From Thuidium tamariscinum (taxonomy: Eukaryota > Streptophyta > Bryopsida > Hypnales > Thuidiaceae): a DNA stretch of 64,000 nt. This document shows, in pieces, positions 12,198 to 23,705 of this stretch (position 1 is the first letter of the stretch; each line of letters starts with the position of its first letter). Under the pieces are notes generated by a model that saw only the letters and a program-made list of their open reading frames with translations, did not search any database and had not been told where the DNA came from. The translations under genes were made by a program, and so were the position numbers. The stretch lies in assembly GCA_947034885.2 (NCBI GenBank), contig OX344756.2:16302098-16366097 (forward strand), in the 5' to 3' direction.

Positions 12198-12806
12198 TAT
12201 TTCATTTGTTAAAAAAAAAGTGAAAAAAAGAGAAAGTGAAATGGCAGTGAATGATGTGTGCATTTTATCTACGTTATCTGGACCCCCCCTGTCCTGTTCT
12301 CCCTGTCGCAGGCGAGTACAACTGCGCTCAAAGTACACGTCTTCGGCGGGATTACGGTCGGCCACCATACCCCTACAAAACTCAAGTCCAGAAGCAGGCC
12401 ATAACTTCCATACGATCCCGGCCCCTTGCCGATGAGTAGAATCCAAAGGTACAGATAGAAATTATTTTTATTTTACAGTCCAGGCACCCACAAAATCAGA
12501 CCAATGGACATTATCACGGGGCCATCCCCGCGAATAACGTCCGGGAATATTACCTCTGTCAACCGAAATCGAGACAGATTGGGGAACATGACATGCCCCA
12601 CTGCGTCATTTTTTAGGAACCCATTCAACCGCGCGACTCACATCATGCAAAGCGCACTTGAGGATGTGGGTGTGCAATGATCGTGTTGTTGTAGCCTTGT
12701 TGGGCGGACGGACCTTCGGACGGACCGCGGTGGAGTGTTGTTGGGTATCGCACCCCAAAAATGGGTTTGGCGGATTTTTACTTAGTTCTTATTTGTTGGA
12801 TGTAAA
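12198..12806. other. GC-richer island without an assignable gene
   Basis: Three overlapping frames are open between 12192 and 12446 on both strands, which is typical of GC-rich DNA. A possible exon after CTGTCGCAG (about 12310-12439) encodes a basic peptide ending PLADE, but I recognise no family. It may be a gene relic or a transcript edge. Confidence 0.3.
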
Positions 12807-15592
12807 TTAACCCCTAAAAGAGACCAAGTGATCATTCAACGTACGCAAGAAATCTGAGGTAGTTACATACAAAGATAATTTTGGTCGGAGGTTTGCGAAA
12901 TTTCGATACAAGTTATAAACCTATGCCCCCTTGGTAGGAATTTTTTTCCCCCAACTTTGGCGCCCACATCAAAAGTTATGTTGCCTTCAACTTTCGAGGT
13001 AGCTAGGGAAACCTCAGGCGCGTGGCATGTGTGAAATTCAGTGTCTCCTATATATTCTTGAAATTAGATAGGTATGTAACTAACATTATATAGGATGCAA
13101 CTGTCTAAGAAAGACATGTATAGTCGACAACGTCTTGTGCTAGGAGGAACAAAAATGTTTTATAAGGCTCCTCAGCCAACTCCAATCTTTGAATTCATTG
13201 ATAAATCCCTCCTAGACATCTAGCAATGCATGATACCTTTCTAGTCGTGGGAGGACCATGGCATGGTTGTACAGTGTGACATAGTGTGTTTTGACCAAAA
13301 ACTACCTCAAACTGCTTGTTCCTAAAACAATATTCACATCTTTGTTAAATTCCCAATGTTTTTGGTAGATTCAACTATATGATCTATTAACCCCGAAAAG
13401 GTTCATGACTAAGTTTCACCAAAAACTATTTCACAAACTACCATTTTTAGTGCAAAGGGCTAACATGAAAGTTTAGACTTGCATGTTTAAGTATAGATAC
13501 TTGTATAAGGTTTGTAGGAGAATTGAATTATTCGTAAAGTACCCTAAACCAGGGTTTAAACCCATGAGTTTTGTGAAAGAACCAGTTGAGTTAAAAAAGT
13601 TGAAATAAAAGTGGGTATGAAACCTATTTTTCCATCCAAATGGTACCTAAAAAAGTTTGGTCCCTACTTTTGAAGTCGTGTGATATAAGTATCTTGCAAA
13701 AAAGTTTGACACTTCAACTATACGGTTGCCTTCTCAACTTCAAAAAAAGTCATGCCCAAAATGAGGGGGACTTTAAGAATAATTCAAATGCCTAGAAATT
13801 TTTTTGGACACTTTCACTATGAAGATTTTGAGATATTAGTGATCAAAGTGGAAAAAAAGATTATACCTTTCTATACTACGTTTTAGACTTTGCATCCCCT
13901 TCATATAAATTTTTGGTACTACAAATCCTAAAGTTTAAATTTTCATGGTTAGAAAATGAGTTTAAAATCTTCTCAAAAACAGTATCAACTTTATAGATAA
14001 TAAATTTCATTCTCAAGATATAAAATTTAAGTAGAAGTAGATATAAGATGGAATCAAAAATTCAATCTTTAACAATTCTAAAATAGAATTGAAACATGTC
14101 AATTTTAACTATGAAGTTGTTGTGGTATTCCACCTACCAAAAGAAGAGGGAGATGTTGGACTAGCTCATGTCAAGAAGACCCTACTTGCCAACTTGGGTC
14201 GTTTGGCAAGATATTTTCCACTAATGTATCAACTTCATCCCTCATAAGTAGAGACTATCAAATGATTTCAATTTGGTGGGAGATAAAAATTTGTACCCAA
14301 AACTTTATTTAAATTGCATGAAAGTGGAGTAACATCTTTTTTTCATCCTTTAACTACACATAGTCACTATCTGAAAAGAAAAAGAAAACCAAAAGACATC
14401 CAAGTTATTTCTAACAACAATAGTAATAGAAATCTGAATATAGACTAAGAGCAATAAATCCATTGCAATGATTACTAAATTATGTCTAAGCAACAACCAA
14501 AGCAACTATATATATGAGATGAATTAAGGTAAACACCTCCAAATGCACCACTATCCCAAAATTGTAATTTTCACTCTTCATACATTCCAAAATCATTTAA
14601 TATGTATCTACATGGAAGTATTTGTTTTACAACTGAACTTTGTTCTTCTGTAACTCTTTCATACAATATCCAAATGTCACATTCATCACTGCATTAAAAC
14701 CTCCTTTCACAACAAGAGCTAATAAGAAGATTTGAAAATTTGACCATTATAATAATAGTAACTAGGTACACACAAAAAAGATGGTAGTCTTGGAGGTACC
14801 CAACTTAATCACTAACAACCGAAGGAAAATACGTTCTCAAAATGGGCCAAAATTGCTAAAAACAAAATTAAGCAATGTGTCTGCTCATTTCTTCTTTTTA
14901 AGACTAAATAGAATGTAACTTTAAGATCTTGTAGTTCATATTAAGGATTAGCTTTGCAAAAAGTTTCATATTATTTGACCACATAGTTTAGTAAATATTT
15001 AAGTTTGAAGTTTTATTTGAGTCAATGGAAAAAAGAAGGCAGTGTACTTTGAAGGAGCACATCTTTGTGAAAACATTAAGAAATAATGACTCATTGAAAG
15101 ACAAGATTCAAGAATGCTCATCAAAAATATCACAATATTCTAAAGTCAATTTGCAATTTTTGGTAAAGCTTGCCGTGCATGGGGGGCATTGAAATGAGAG
15201 CGTTGTCTGCAAGAAGAAAACAAGAATGGGCACACTTGTCTTCTCCTTGAGCTCCCTTGGATCTCCCTTTCTAATGTGGGCAACAATCACATTGGTTGGT
15301 TGATTTTTCAGGCCATGCCCAAACTAGAAATCCTTAGAAGAATGAGCCATGAACTACATGACACCACTCTCAACTTCAAAAAATTCCGCTTGGTAGAATT
15401 GAAATCAAAATTTGATGAAACTACCACTACTGAATTTATAACACGTTCTACTTCCTTATAAAAAAATTTGGGAAAAAAATGATTGGTAACAAGAAGCTCA
15501 AAAAATTAAAAGAGGCAATGTTGAGGAAATCGTCACACTTGGGGTCATGAGGGGCAAAATGATTCCCAATTACCATTGCTACTAAGGTAAGA
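12807..15592. other. AT-rich intergenic DNA with family A end fragments
   Basis: TTAACCCCTAAAAGAGACCA near 12807 resembles the family A left end, and TTAACCCCGAAAAGGTTCAT at 13387 resembles its inverted right end, but neither has a matching partner. The rest holds nothing I can identify. Confidence 0.45.
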
Positions 15593-15914
15593 GGTCCTAT
15601 AATGGACCATCTAAGGCTGAAACTGAATTTGAGGGAGGTAATACTTCTAGAAATATTTTTCAATAAATTTTCTTTGAAAGACAAATAGAGTTGACATCTA
15701 ATCCAAGTTGTTTCGTAATTTTTCTGAGGTTAGTGGACCTAGTTATAAAATTCTGAAGTTGAAGTGCACACGGCTCTAAAATGGAGCACCACCTAAAATG
15801 TACACCATTTGTACATTGCTGAAGGCTATGAAAAAAGCAACATATACAAACGGTGTACATTTAAGGAGGTGCTCCATTTTAATGCCCGCTCCATTTCAGG
15901 ACCTCCCCTACCTT
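15593..15914. mobile_element. Family M element, copy 3
   Basis: TAAGGTAAGAGGTCC on the left and GGACCTCCCCTACCTT on the right. Internal TACACCATTTGTACATT and an inverse copy of it make a central hairpin. Confidence 0.75.
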
Positions 15915-16146
15915 CGACTCCAGCCAGCCCCCCTCAAATTGAAAAAGAAACAAAGATTCCCTTTCTCATTCCCTTTTATTGCACCGAACCCAACTACCAT
16001 ACATCCATAGCCATAGCCATAAAAAAATACTCGGCCACCACCAAAACAAAAAAATTCTGCTAAAGCAACTGCCGTGGGAGCCCCAGCCTTCCGTCCCTCG
16101 GGATCCCCTCCCTCCCTCCCTCCGGCTGTGGGGGGCTTTGCGTTTG

Positions 16147-16156
16147 TATATAAAAG
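16147..16156 (+). promoter_or_regulatory. TATA-box-like TATATAAAAG
   Basis: A near-perfect plant TATA box in a GC-rich island, about 30 bp before a plausible start site and 44 bp before the ATG at 16200. It is the best core-promoter match I saw near any ORF in the window, but function is inferred from position only. Confidence 0.4.
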
Positions 16157-16199
16157 GGAGCTCCCCACTCATGACTTGGGCGACCAAAAGGAAGGCAAC

Positions 16200-16451
16200 A
16201 TGAGCAGCAACAGCAGCAACCAGCCGAATTCATGCCCTTGCCAGTGGATTTCCACCCACAGGAGGCCCTTTCATTGGAAGCCATATGGAAGCCCCGCTTG
16301 CGACAACGCGGCCCTTGTGAAGGCGCCCTTCATGATTGAATGGCAGCATTTCTTTTGGGAGCGCAATTTCACTCAACCTGACAGACAGACTCTGGCCTCT
16401 CTGTCACTCTCCCTCCAAATTGCAGCCTATACCACAACGCCAACAAACTGA
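16200..16451 (+). CDS. Candidate small gene of unknown product (83 aa), weak
   Basis: An ORF starting at a true ATG 44 bp after a consensus TATA box. The predicted protein begins MSSNSSNQPN, has a short Cys-rich patch (CPCQW), a His/Trp/Pro-rich centre, and no recognised domain, signal peptide or membrane segment. It lies in a GC-richer island between two miniature elements, followed by an A-rich tract at 16462-16503. Other frames are open in the same island, so coding is not established. It could equally be the 5' part of a non-coding transcript or a gene relic. I do not recognise the family. Confidence 0.25.
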   Translation: MSSNSSNQPNSCPCQWISTHRRPFHWKPYGSPACDNAALVKAPFMIEWQHFFWERNFTQPDRQTLASLSLSLQIAAYTTTPTN

Positions 16452-16530
16452 CACCCAGGCCAAAAGAAAAAGAAAAGGGAAAGGAAAAAAAAAAAAAAAA
16501 AAATCTGATCCAAAGGGGTGAACTTGATCC

Positions 16531-16820
16531 CTCGCTTGCAGCCCTTTTTTTTAGTTTTTGAGAAAGTGCCAAGATGGCAACCACTTCGAATTTGGTGAAG
16601 CATTGTACATATTCATCCATCCATCTTTTTGATAGAAAAAACACTTTTCAATCATATTCATGCACTTTTTCATCCAAATTTGGCAATTTCATCTATATTT
16701 TTAATAGAAATGAAGATTTTCTGGCGAAAAAAGATTACTTTTATCTGGCGAAAAGTAGACACTTATTTTGGAATGGTGCAATCTGGCACCGTATCGCCCA
16801 AAATAAAGGGCTGCTTGCTT
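16531..16820 (+). mobile_element. Family I miniature element, copy 1
   Basis: GCTTGCAGCCCTTTTTT at the left mirrors AAAGGGCTGCTTGC at the right. Internal GCCAAGATGG, TTCATCCAAATTTGG and TGCAATCTGGCACC match the copies at 46440 and (inverted) 53583. Confidence 0.65.
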
Positions 16821-16844
16821 GGCCTCTCTAAGTCATTCCAGGGG

Positions 16845-17161
16845 TAAAGTAGGAGGTCCTAAAATGGCACATGCTCTAGAATGGAACAAGCTCTAGAGGT
16901 GAATTTTGCACTCTTCAATGTACAAATAGTTTACATTTGACAAGGTGGTCCATTTTAGAGCCCACTAAAATGAACTTTTCTACAACTTCAAAAATTTGTA
17001 ACTAATTCCTCAAAGGTTCAAAAAATATGAAACAACTTGTATTAGATGTCAATTCCATTTTTCTTTTGATGAAAATTTATTGAAAAATACTTCAAGGAGT
17101 TTTAGTTTTGTAGAATTGAAAATCAGCTATTAAGTGGTCCATTTTAGGACCTCCTACCTTA
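16845..17161. mobile_element. Family M element, copy 4
   Basis: TAAAGTAGGAGGTCC to GGACCTCCTACCTTA, with TA at each end and an internal TACAAATAGTTTACATTTG near-palindrome. Confidence 0.75.
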
Positions 17162-17409
17162 CAAGTAAATTTTTTTTTAAACTCCCTATTTTGTACTTGA
17201 TTCATTTACCTTGCACACCTTGCCTAGCTAATTGGGGATCTCTTTTTATTTTATTTTTGAAACACATGGACAGTTTTCATTGCAATTGGGGGTCTTTAAT
17301 TGCAAATATGAATTCAAAATAATTATACAAATCTCATCATGCATGAAAAATTATAGAAAATTAGTATTATCCCAAGGGGTCGAGTGAGGGGATCAGTTTA
17401 CCCTATTTA

Positions 17410-17787
17410 AGGGAGAAACACCCATTCCTAAACGTCCCTTGCAACAGACTGTAGACTCACCCAATTGCATCAGTAGAGTTCCCTTAATGTGTTTGCCACA
17501 TGCTTGATTCTAATTGGTTGACACAGTTGAAGGACATATATAAATATTTGATTGACTCACTCTTGATTTTAGCAGGGTTTAATTTTGGGTGCACCTATTG
17601 AGCAGTTTCAATGGTCTAAGGAGCCAACACTTTGAAAAATCGGAGAAATTACATACATCCAAAAAATCTAATTTTTTTTAATATTCATGATTTTCACTCA
17701 CTAATACTAGAAAAATATCATTTTTGGAAAAAGTTGCCTCCAACTATGGTGAATTCCTTAATTGCACAGTTTTGGGTGCTTCCACTG
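17410..17787 (+). mobile_element. Family B miniature element, copy 3
   Basis: AGGGAGAAACACCCATTCC to GGGTGCTTCCACTG with TA on both sides. Its ORF at 17632-17925 is a repeat shadow. Confidence 0.75.
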
Positions 17788-18134
17788 TATGGGGAATTGG
17801 GGACAGACCTTCAATTTGGGCAAGGCCACGATTGTCAGCACCAAAAAGTGGATTGTGAATGGACAACGAGCTCTTATTCATGGCAATCATGGTTCCGGAT
17901 ATTTTTATTGAGTTTTACCAACTAATTTCTTCCAATTTCCATATCAAATTGTTTGTGTTTTCTTTTTCTTTTTTTCTTCTCTTTAAAAGATAAAGGAAAC
18001 AATACAAGGAACCAAAGGAGCAAGTCCGTGATGGAAATTTTACATTTTCAACAACAAAAAAATGACCAACCTCAGCAGAAATATAACCCACTTGAATTGA
18101 TTTGTTTTTTCAAGTACAAAGTTTGATTGTTTGT

Positions 18135-18945
18135 TTAACCCCTAAATGCCCAAGCCTTTTCAAGTGAGTTTCGACCATGAAAAAAGTGCATGGGCTTGTG
18201 GTCATCCCTAGTGAAGCAAATTGATTTTTTTCCAAAATCTAACTGTATAGATGTTTAAAGAGCTTGTTTATTAGTAAGTATACAAACTTTGAGCACAAAA
18301 CTACATTGGAGTTGTAAGATTATAATGAGAGAAAAATACAGTTTTGTTTTTTAGTATGCTGCCTTTTCCCACAATGTTTTTCAAATTTGCATATAAATTT
18401 TTGGGGGGATTTGAGGTGACATACACAACTACAAAGATTGTTAGCACACTAAAAATGCACTTCTAAAAAACTTAATTTCACATGAAAAGCTATTAATTCA
18501 TTACACAGTCCACCTTGCAATTGTTGAAATGCAATTATTTTTATAAGTAGAAATTGCAAATAACTCCAAATCAATAGTTGTATGTTTAAATTTTCAATGG
18601 TGAATATCACGAAAACACTTTTTCCTTTTCATTGGAACCATTCTCAAAGCAAATGGATATGTACAATTTTTTAGATCTCAAATCAAGTGAAATTGCATAA
18701 AGTTAGGAAATGAAGTAAAATTGGCAAGCTTTACACTTCACTTATTGTACATGTATGCCTTTGAAGACCTCTCAATAATCAAATATGTACTTTTTTCCAA
18801 TGGAAAATAAAAGTTTTTAATAGTTAACCCTTAAACCTGTCCAAAATAAAATTTGAAACGGCCACAGGAATTTAACTGCCCGTTCAAAAATGGACCTGAA
18901 ATTTCAGCTCAACCATATATGGTGGATTGGGCAGTTAGGGGTTAA
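18135..18945. mobile_element. TTAA-flanked element, family C (811 bp)
   Basis: TTAA + CCCCTAAATGCCCA at the left is mirrored by TGGGCAGTTAGGGG + TTAA at the right. The interior differs from family A. No coding capacity. Confidence 0.65.
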
Positions 18946-20344
18946 TTTGTAATTTATAACGGTGTTAAAAATCTTATTAATAGAATTTTTGCCTTCTTTC
19001 AAAGACTGCTATTCTGAAGCACTATGGAACCTCTACACAAGAAAGATAAAATAGGTACACTCCTCTCAAATGTAATTTTTTCTTTTTTTTAAATTTTAAA
19101 TTTAAAACTTATTTGCATAAGTGATAGTAATGTAAATTGTGTTCATGTTATCATAACATTCAGTAGCAGTGTGTCACACTGCCTCCTAGTGGATGAAATG
19201 TTGTGAAATATTTCACACCATTTAGTAACTAAAGTTGCAAACCTCAAGAAATGTAAGATGAAATTAGGTGATGGGGACTTTACAAAGGGAAAGGCAGTCC
19301 TTCTATGGGCTACTGAATGTTATGATCTAAGCTATTATTTCTAGCTTGAGGTATTGTCTCTGAAAGTACAACATACTAAAAATACACTTTCTTCCTACAT
19401 ATTATGGGGTAAAAAAAACTCAAAAAATATTTTTTCAAAGCTGAAATGTCTAGCCATTCTTATTTTCAGATGAAAGCAACTATGGGAACTTTTATTTAAA
19501 CTTTTAATTAAACTTTTAATTAAACTTTTAATTAACCTAAAGAGTATAGGACAAAACTAAGTTTTGTTATAAAATATGGCTTACTCAACCATTTTGAAGT
19601 TTGCATGAAAATACAAGACGCTAAGCATTTACATTAGAGACATTCAAGGTCATATTCGTTATATTGAGATTTTTTGGAGATTTCAAGTCAAAATGCTAGT
19701 TGTTGGAAAATTCATTTAAAAAAATAATAATTGAGACCAGAAATAAATAATGCTCAAATAATGATTCTATAATAAAATTCTAAAAGTTGGTATTGTTATT
19801 TATTAATTAAAAAATATTACTAAAGAGATAAAGCAAGTCAATTATCTTCAAATTGAGGATGAAAATGAGAGTGCAAAAAGTCTCAATATAATGAATATGA
19901 CCTATTTCTACAAAGTCAAATTTTGAAAGTATCTAATAGCTCAAAAATGCAAATGTAAATTCAATTTTGAACCTTTCCAAAGTTCTCATTATACTTTTGA
20001 TATCCATCTTGAAAACAAAAGTGAAATCTTAAATAAAACATAAAAACAAATTTAATGATTTGAAAGGTCCAAAAATAAATGTACAAAATGATTTACAACA
20101 TTGCAACTAGTTTAATGGGTCGTACTTTACGTCATACTTGAACGACTTCAAAAATTGTATGAGTTCATCATCAACTCACAACCTTAGTTTTTTTTTTCAA
20201 TATTTTCAATATGTAAATTGATTGGAAACTTGAGTTTCATAGTTCAATTATTCTTATGGTGCGGGATGCATTGCCTTGAATATGAAATCTACTTACATAT
20301 GGGAAAGGTCAAAGAAAAAACATAACGTGAAAGCCAGAGATGAA
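18946..20344. other. AT-rich intergenic DNA
   Basis: No gene seen. Contains a 12-bp tandem repeat at 19488-19535. Confidence 0.45.
19488..19535. repeat. 12-bp tandem repeat, four copies
   Basis: ACTTTTATTTAA followed by three copies of ACTTTTAATTAA. Confidence 0.9.
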
Positions 20345-21276
20345 TTAACCCCTAAAGGACCAAAGTGCTTTTTTGGCAACATAGCGATTTTGGGCAGGTA
20401 CGTGTGACTAGAGATTTCTATATTTTGGAACCAAAATTTAATAGAAGGTGTGGACGAGGAGTATCTTTCAAGCACAACAATTTTTATGACTTTTGACTAC
20501 ATGGTTGAAAAGTTATTGCATAATATGTTGTTTGTTTCTCAACTCGGGCAGTTCGGGCAGATCAGAAAAAATCACTTTTTTTGGAAAACAAAATTTGAAA
20601 TTGATTTTATAGATTTATATATATGTATAAATCTTTGAATCATTCCATTTGGATTAATGAGTCAAAAGTTATGCAGAATTTTAGTTTGCGGGTAGTTATG
20701 GATTCTCTACTCTAAAATAAACTTTGAAGTCCTTTATTTTACTCAATTTTCAATATTTTTGAAAAAAACAAAAAACATTGGATGTAGAATGTTTATTACA
20801 GCATTTGAACCATTGAGATTGGCATTTTTCAATTCAATAAATAAATTGTTAAACATTTAGTGTTTTGAATAATTCTCTACTTCTCTCTACTTACTATTTT
20901 TTTTGTACATGTTGTACAATTCGAAATGATTTGAAATTTTTTGAGCATTTAGCCAACTTGAATTGAAGAATGAATCCAAAGAGTAACAACCATTTTGAAT
21001 ATTTTTTCATACAAATGTGGCCTTCTGAAGTGCAGCTGCCCGGATTTCCGCAGTGATAAAAAAGGGATTTTTGTAACTTCAAACACTATTATCTTACAAT
21101 CTACATGGCGGAATTTTCTGAAATTTTTTATACATGCTCTCAAACTAGCTTACTCTAAGATCCTACGGTTACATTATTCTAAAAATGTTCTTTTTAAAAA
21201 ATTTGATAGTTATCCTAAAAATGACAGTTTTGGAGCAATTTTGGTGAAAACATAGTCAAAAACCTTTAGGGGTTAA
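20345..21276 (+). mobile_element. Family A TTAA-flanked element, copy A2 (932 bp, uninterrupted)
   Basis: TTAA + CCCCTAAAGG to CCTTTAGGGG + TTAA. This is the best reference copy and is very similar to A1 along its whole length. The inverted repeat is only about 10 bp. Frames on both strands are open near 20894-21255 but start with non-ATG codons. Confidence 0.85.
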
Positions 21277-21911
21277 AGGATATCTCCTTTAAGTATTGTG
21301 TTTAAGCAATCCTTATCTTTTTATTTCTAATAACTTAAATTTTGATATTCAAAATGGTATTTTCTAGTCTTTGAGCATATTGTAAAAATGAAACTTATTT
21401 CTTGAAGTTCTTGCTTAACTTGGTAATTCTATTTTTTTCCCTTTCAATTAGTAATTAGTAATTTATTGTAATTTGAAACTCATGTCCTATTTTTTAACAT
21501 CTTTCAATGCATGGTGACATTGAATTCATGTTACATTGTAATATTACTTTAGAAATCAATACACATGTAGTGAAAGTTCCACAATTTTCCACTATATTTT
21601 GAGTTTGATATGATTCTTTTTTAGTTTCATTTTAAAAAATAAAAATATTTCAAATCATCACAAATAAACCAAAGAATAATCCATTAGACCTTTGTTTTAA
21701 TCCCTCAGAGGGTGGAACCAATGACTTTTAAATCAAACCTCTATATTTTAAACTCTGTGTTGCTTCAATATGAAGAAGAGGCTTTGTAGACATGGGAGGA
21801 TAAATCCTAAACTTTCAAATTTTGAATGATAGTGCACAAACAATTCTTTAAACCACTTCAAAATTCTTTATGTTTCTCAAAATATATTGTTTTAAAGAAA
21901 CAATGCCTCTT

Positions 21912-22865
21912 TTAACCCCTAAAGGTTTTTGACTATGTTTTCACCAAAACCGCTTCAAAACTGTCATTTTTTAGACAACTATCAAATTTTAAGAAAAAAA
22001 CATTTTTGGACAAAAGTAACCGTAGGATCTTTTAGAGCATAATTTTAAAAAGACGTGGAAAAAATTTCAGCAATTTCCGCCGTGTAGATTGCAAGATATT
22101 AGTGTTTGAAGTGACAAAAATCATTTTTTTACCACTGCGGAAATCCGGGCAGCTGCACTTCACAAGGTTACATTTGTAAGAAAAAAAGTTCAAATTGGTG
22201 GTTACTCTCTGGATTCATTCTTAAAAGAAAGTTGGCTATATGTAGAAAAAAATTCAAATCATTTGGAGTTGTAAAACATAGAGGAAAAACATAACAAGTA
22301 CAAAGAAGTAGAAAATGAGCCAAAACACTAAATTGTACACAATTTATTTATGGAATTGAAATTTTTTGATCCCAATGGTTAAAATGTTGTAATAAACAAT
22401 CTTCACCTATTGCAATTATTTTTATCTAAAAATATTAAAAATTGAATTAAATAAAGGATTTCAAACTTTTTTTGTAGTGTAGGAATTTTGTAACTAGCCA
22501 CAAACTACCTCAAACTAAACCTCCTCATAACTTTTGACTCACTAATCCAAATGGAATGATTCAAAGATTCCTGCATAGACAAAATTCTAAATAAAATATT
22601 TCAATTTTTCATTTTTTCAAAAAATTATTTTTAAAGAAGTTTTTTTATCTGCCCAGGCTGCCCAGATATCAAAGGAAATCACATATCATGTAATAACTTT
22701 TTGACTATGTAGTCAAATGTTATGAAACTTGTTGGACCTTGAAGCTACTCTTTGGGCGCATGTTGTGTGAAAATTTCAAAGAAAAAGAATAAAAACTCCA
22801 TTCGTAGTAAGCTGCCCGAAATCGCTATGTTGCCAAAAAATGCAGTTTGGTCCTTTAGGGGTTAA
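21912..22865 (-). mobile_element. Family A TTAA-flanked element, copy A3 (inverted)
   Basis: Runs from TTAA + CCCCTAAAGGTTTTTGAC to GGTCCTTTAGGGG + TTAA, i.e. opposite to A2. It is more diverged from A1 and A2 than those are from each other. Confidence 0.8.
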
Positions 22866-22880
22866 CCCCTAAAGGACCAA
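22847..22880. repeat. 34-bp perfect palindrome at the A3/A7 junction
   Basis: TTGGTCCTTTAGGGG, TTAA, CCCCTAAAGGACCAA; the two transposon ends meet head to head on one TTAA. Confidence 0.9.
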
Positions 22881-23705
22881 CTAAAGGCCATTTTTTTTTG
22901 GTCAAAAAACACTCAAGACTACTAGTTCTTTTGCATTCATCTAAGAAACAAATTTATTTTGGATCTAACCATAGGATCTTTGTAATTTACTTTTTTGAAA
23001 TCATGAGGAAAAAATTTAATGAATTTTGACCATGCTGATTGGAAATTCAAAGTTAGAAAAGAGGTTTTTTAATGCTCACATGTAAGTTTTGCTAGTTGTT
23101 TGTGGAAATTTTTACATTGTACAATTTAAATTAAAAAAATTGTTTGAAAGATTTGATTAGAAAGTCCAATGATGTTAGAATGTGAGCATAGAAGTGTGAG
23201 CCTATGAGCCTTGAGCCTAAGTATAAGTAAGTATCCTGCACTCATTGAAGGTGTTTATAACATAAACACCTATAATATAGATGTTTAGAACATAAATACA
23301 CTAAGTATAACCATTGAAGTGTCTATAACATAGACACCTATACTATAGGTGTATAGAATTCTAGGCTCATAGGCTCACACTTTCTATGTTCACAATTAGC
23401 AACCGTGTTAGAAAGTCTAGGGGGAAATTTCAAATATATACATTTAATTATCATTCTTTAAATCACCTGAATAGTAGAATTATTCTAATAGATAAATTTA
23501 ACCTTGTCAAACAATTTTTTTTTATAAATTGTAAAAATTGCATTTAGTAATGAATCCTACAAGTTATTTTATCAAAAAATTTAAATGCTTAGATTGCCCA
23601 AATGACAAGATTGTTCATACCTTTCACATAACTAATCCAAATGGAATGAATCAAAACTTGACATGTAGACAAACATAAGATTTATAAGGAAAAAAAACAT
23701 CATTT
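22862..23705 (-). mobile_element. Family A degenerate copy A7, sharing a TTAA with A3
   Basis: Begins with the same TTAA that ends A3, followed by CCCCTAAAGGACCAAC. Later landmarks CCATAGGATCTTTG and CTAATCCAAATGGAATGAA match A3. A family H element splits it. The far end cannot be fixed. Confidence 0.55.
23174..23403. mobile_element. Family H miniature element, copy 2
   Basis: Long inverted repeat: GTGTGAGCCTATGAGCC at the left against GGCTCATAGGCTCACAC at the right, with an outer ATGTGAGCATAG / CTATGTTCACA pair. An 8-bp TGTTAGAA occurs at 23173 and again at 23406, a possible hAT-type target duplication, though it overlaps the terminus. Confidence 0.7.

Larger units (their letters stand above)
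15915..16530. other. GC-richer island with TATA box and small ORF
   Basis: Contains the TATA box at 16147, the ORF at 16200 and an A-rich tract at 16462-16503. The remaining frames on both strands overlap each other and have no domain. Confidence 0.35.

Noticed and set aside
15593..17161. A single large element between two TAAGGTAG ends
   Set aside because: Copies 3 and 4 of family M each have their own left and right ends, so they are separate insertions.
20894..21255. Frames of about 60-90 codons on both strands that recur in several family A copies
   Set aside because: They start with TTG rather than ATG in the copies checked, overlap each other on opposite strands, and their similarity follows from shared repeat DNA. 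Without a codon-substitution test there is no support for a protein.
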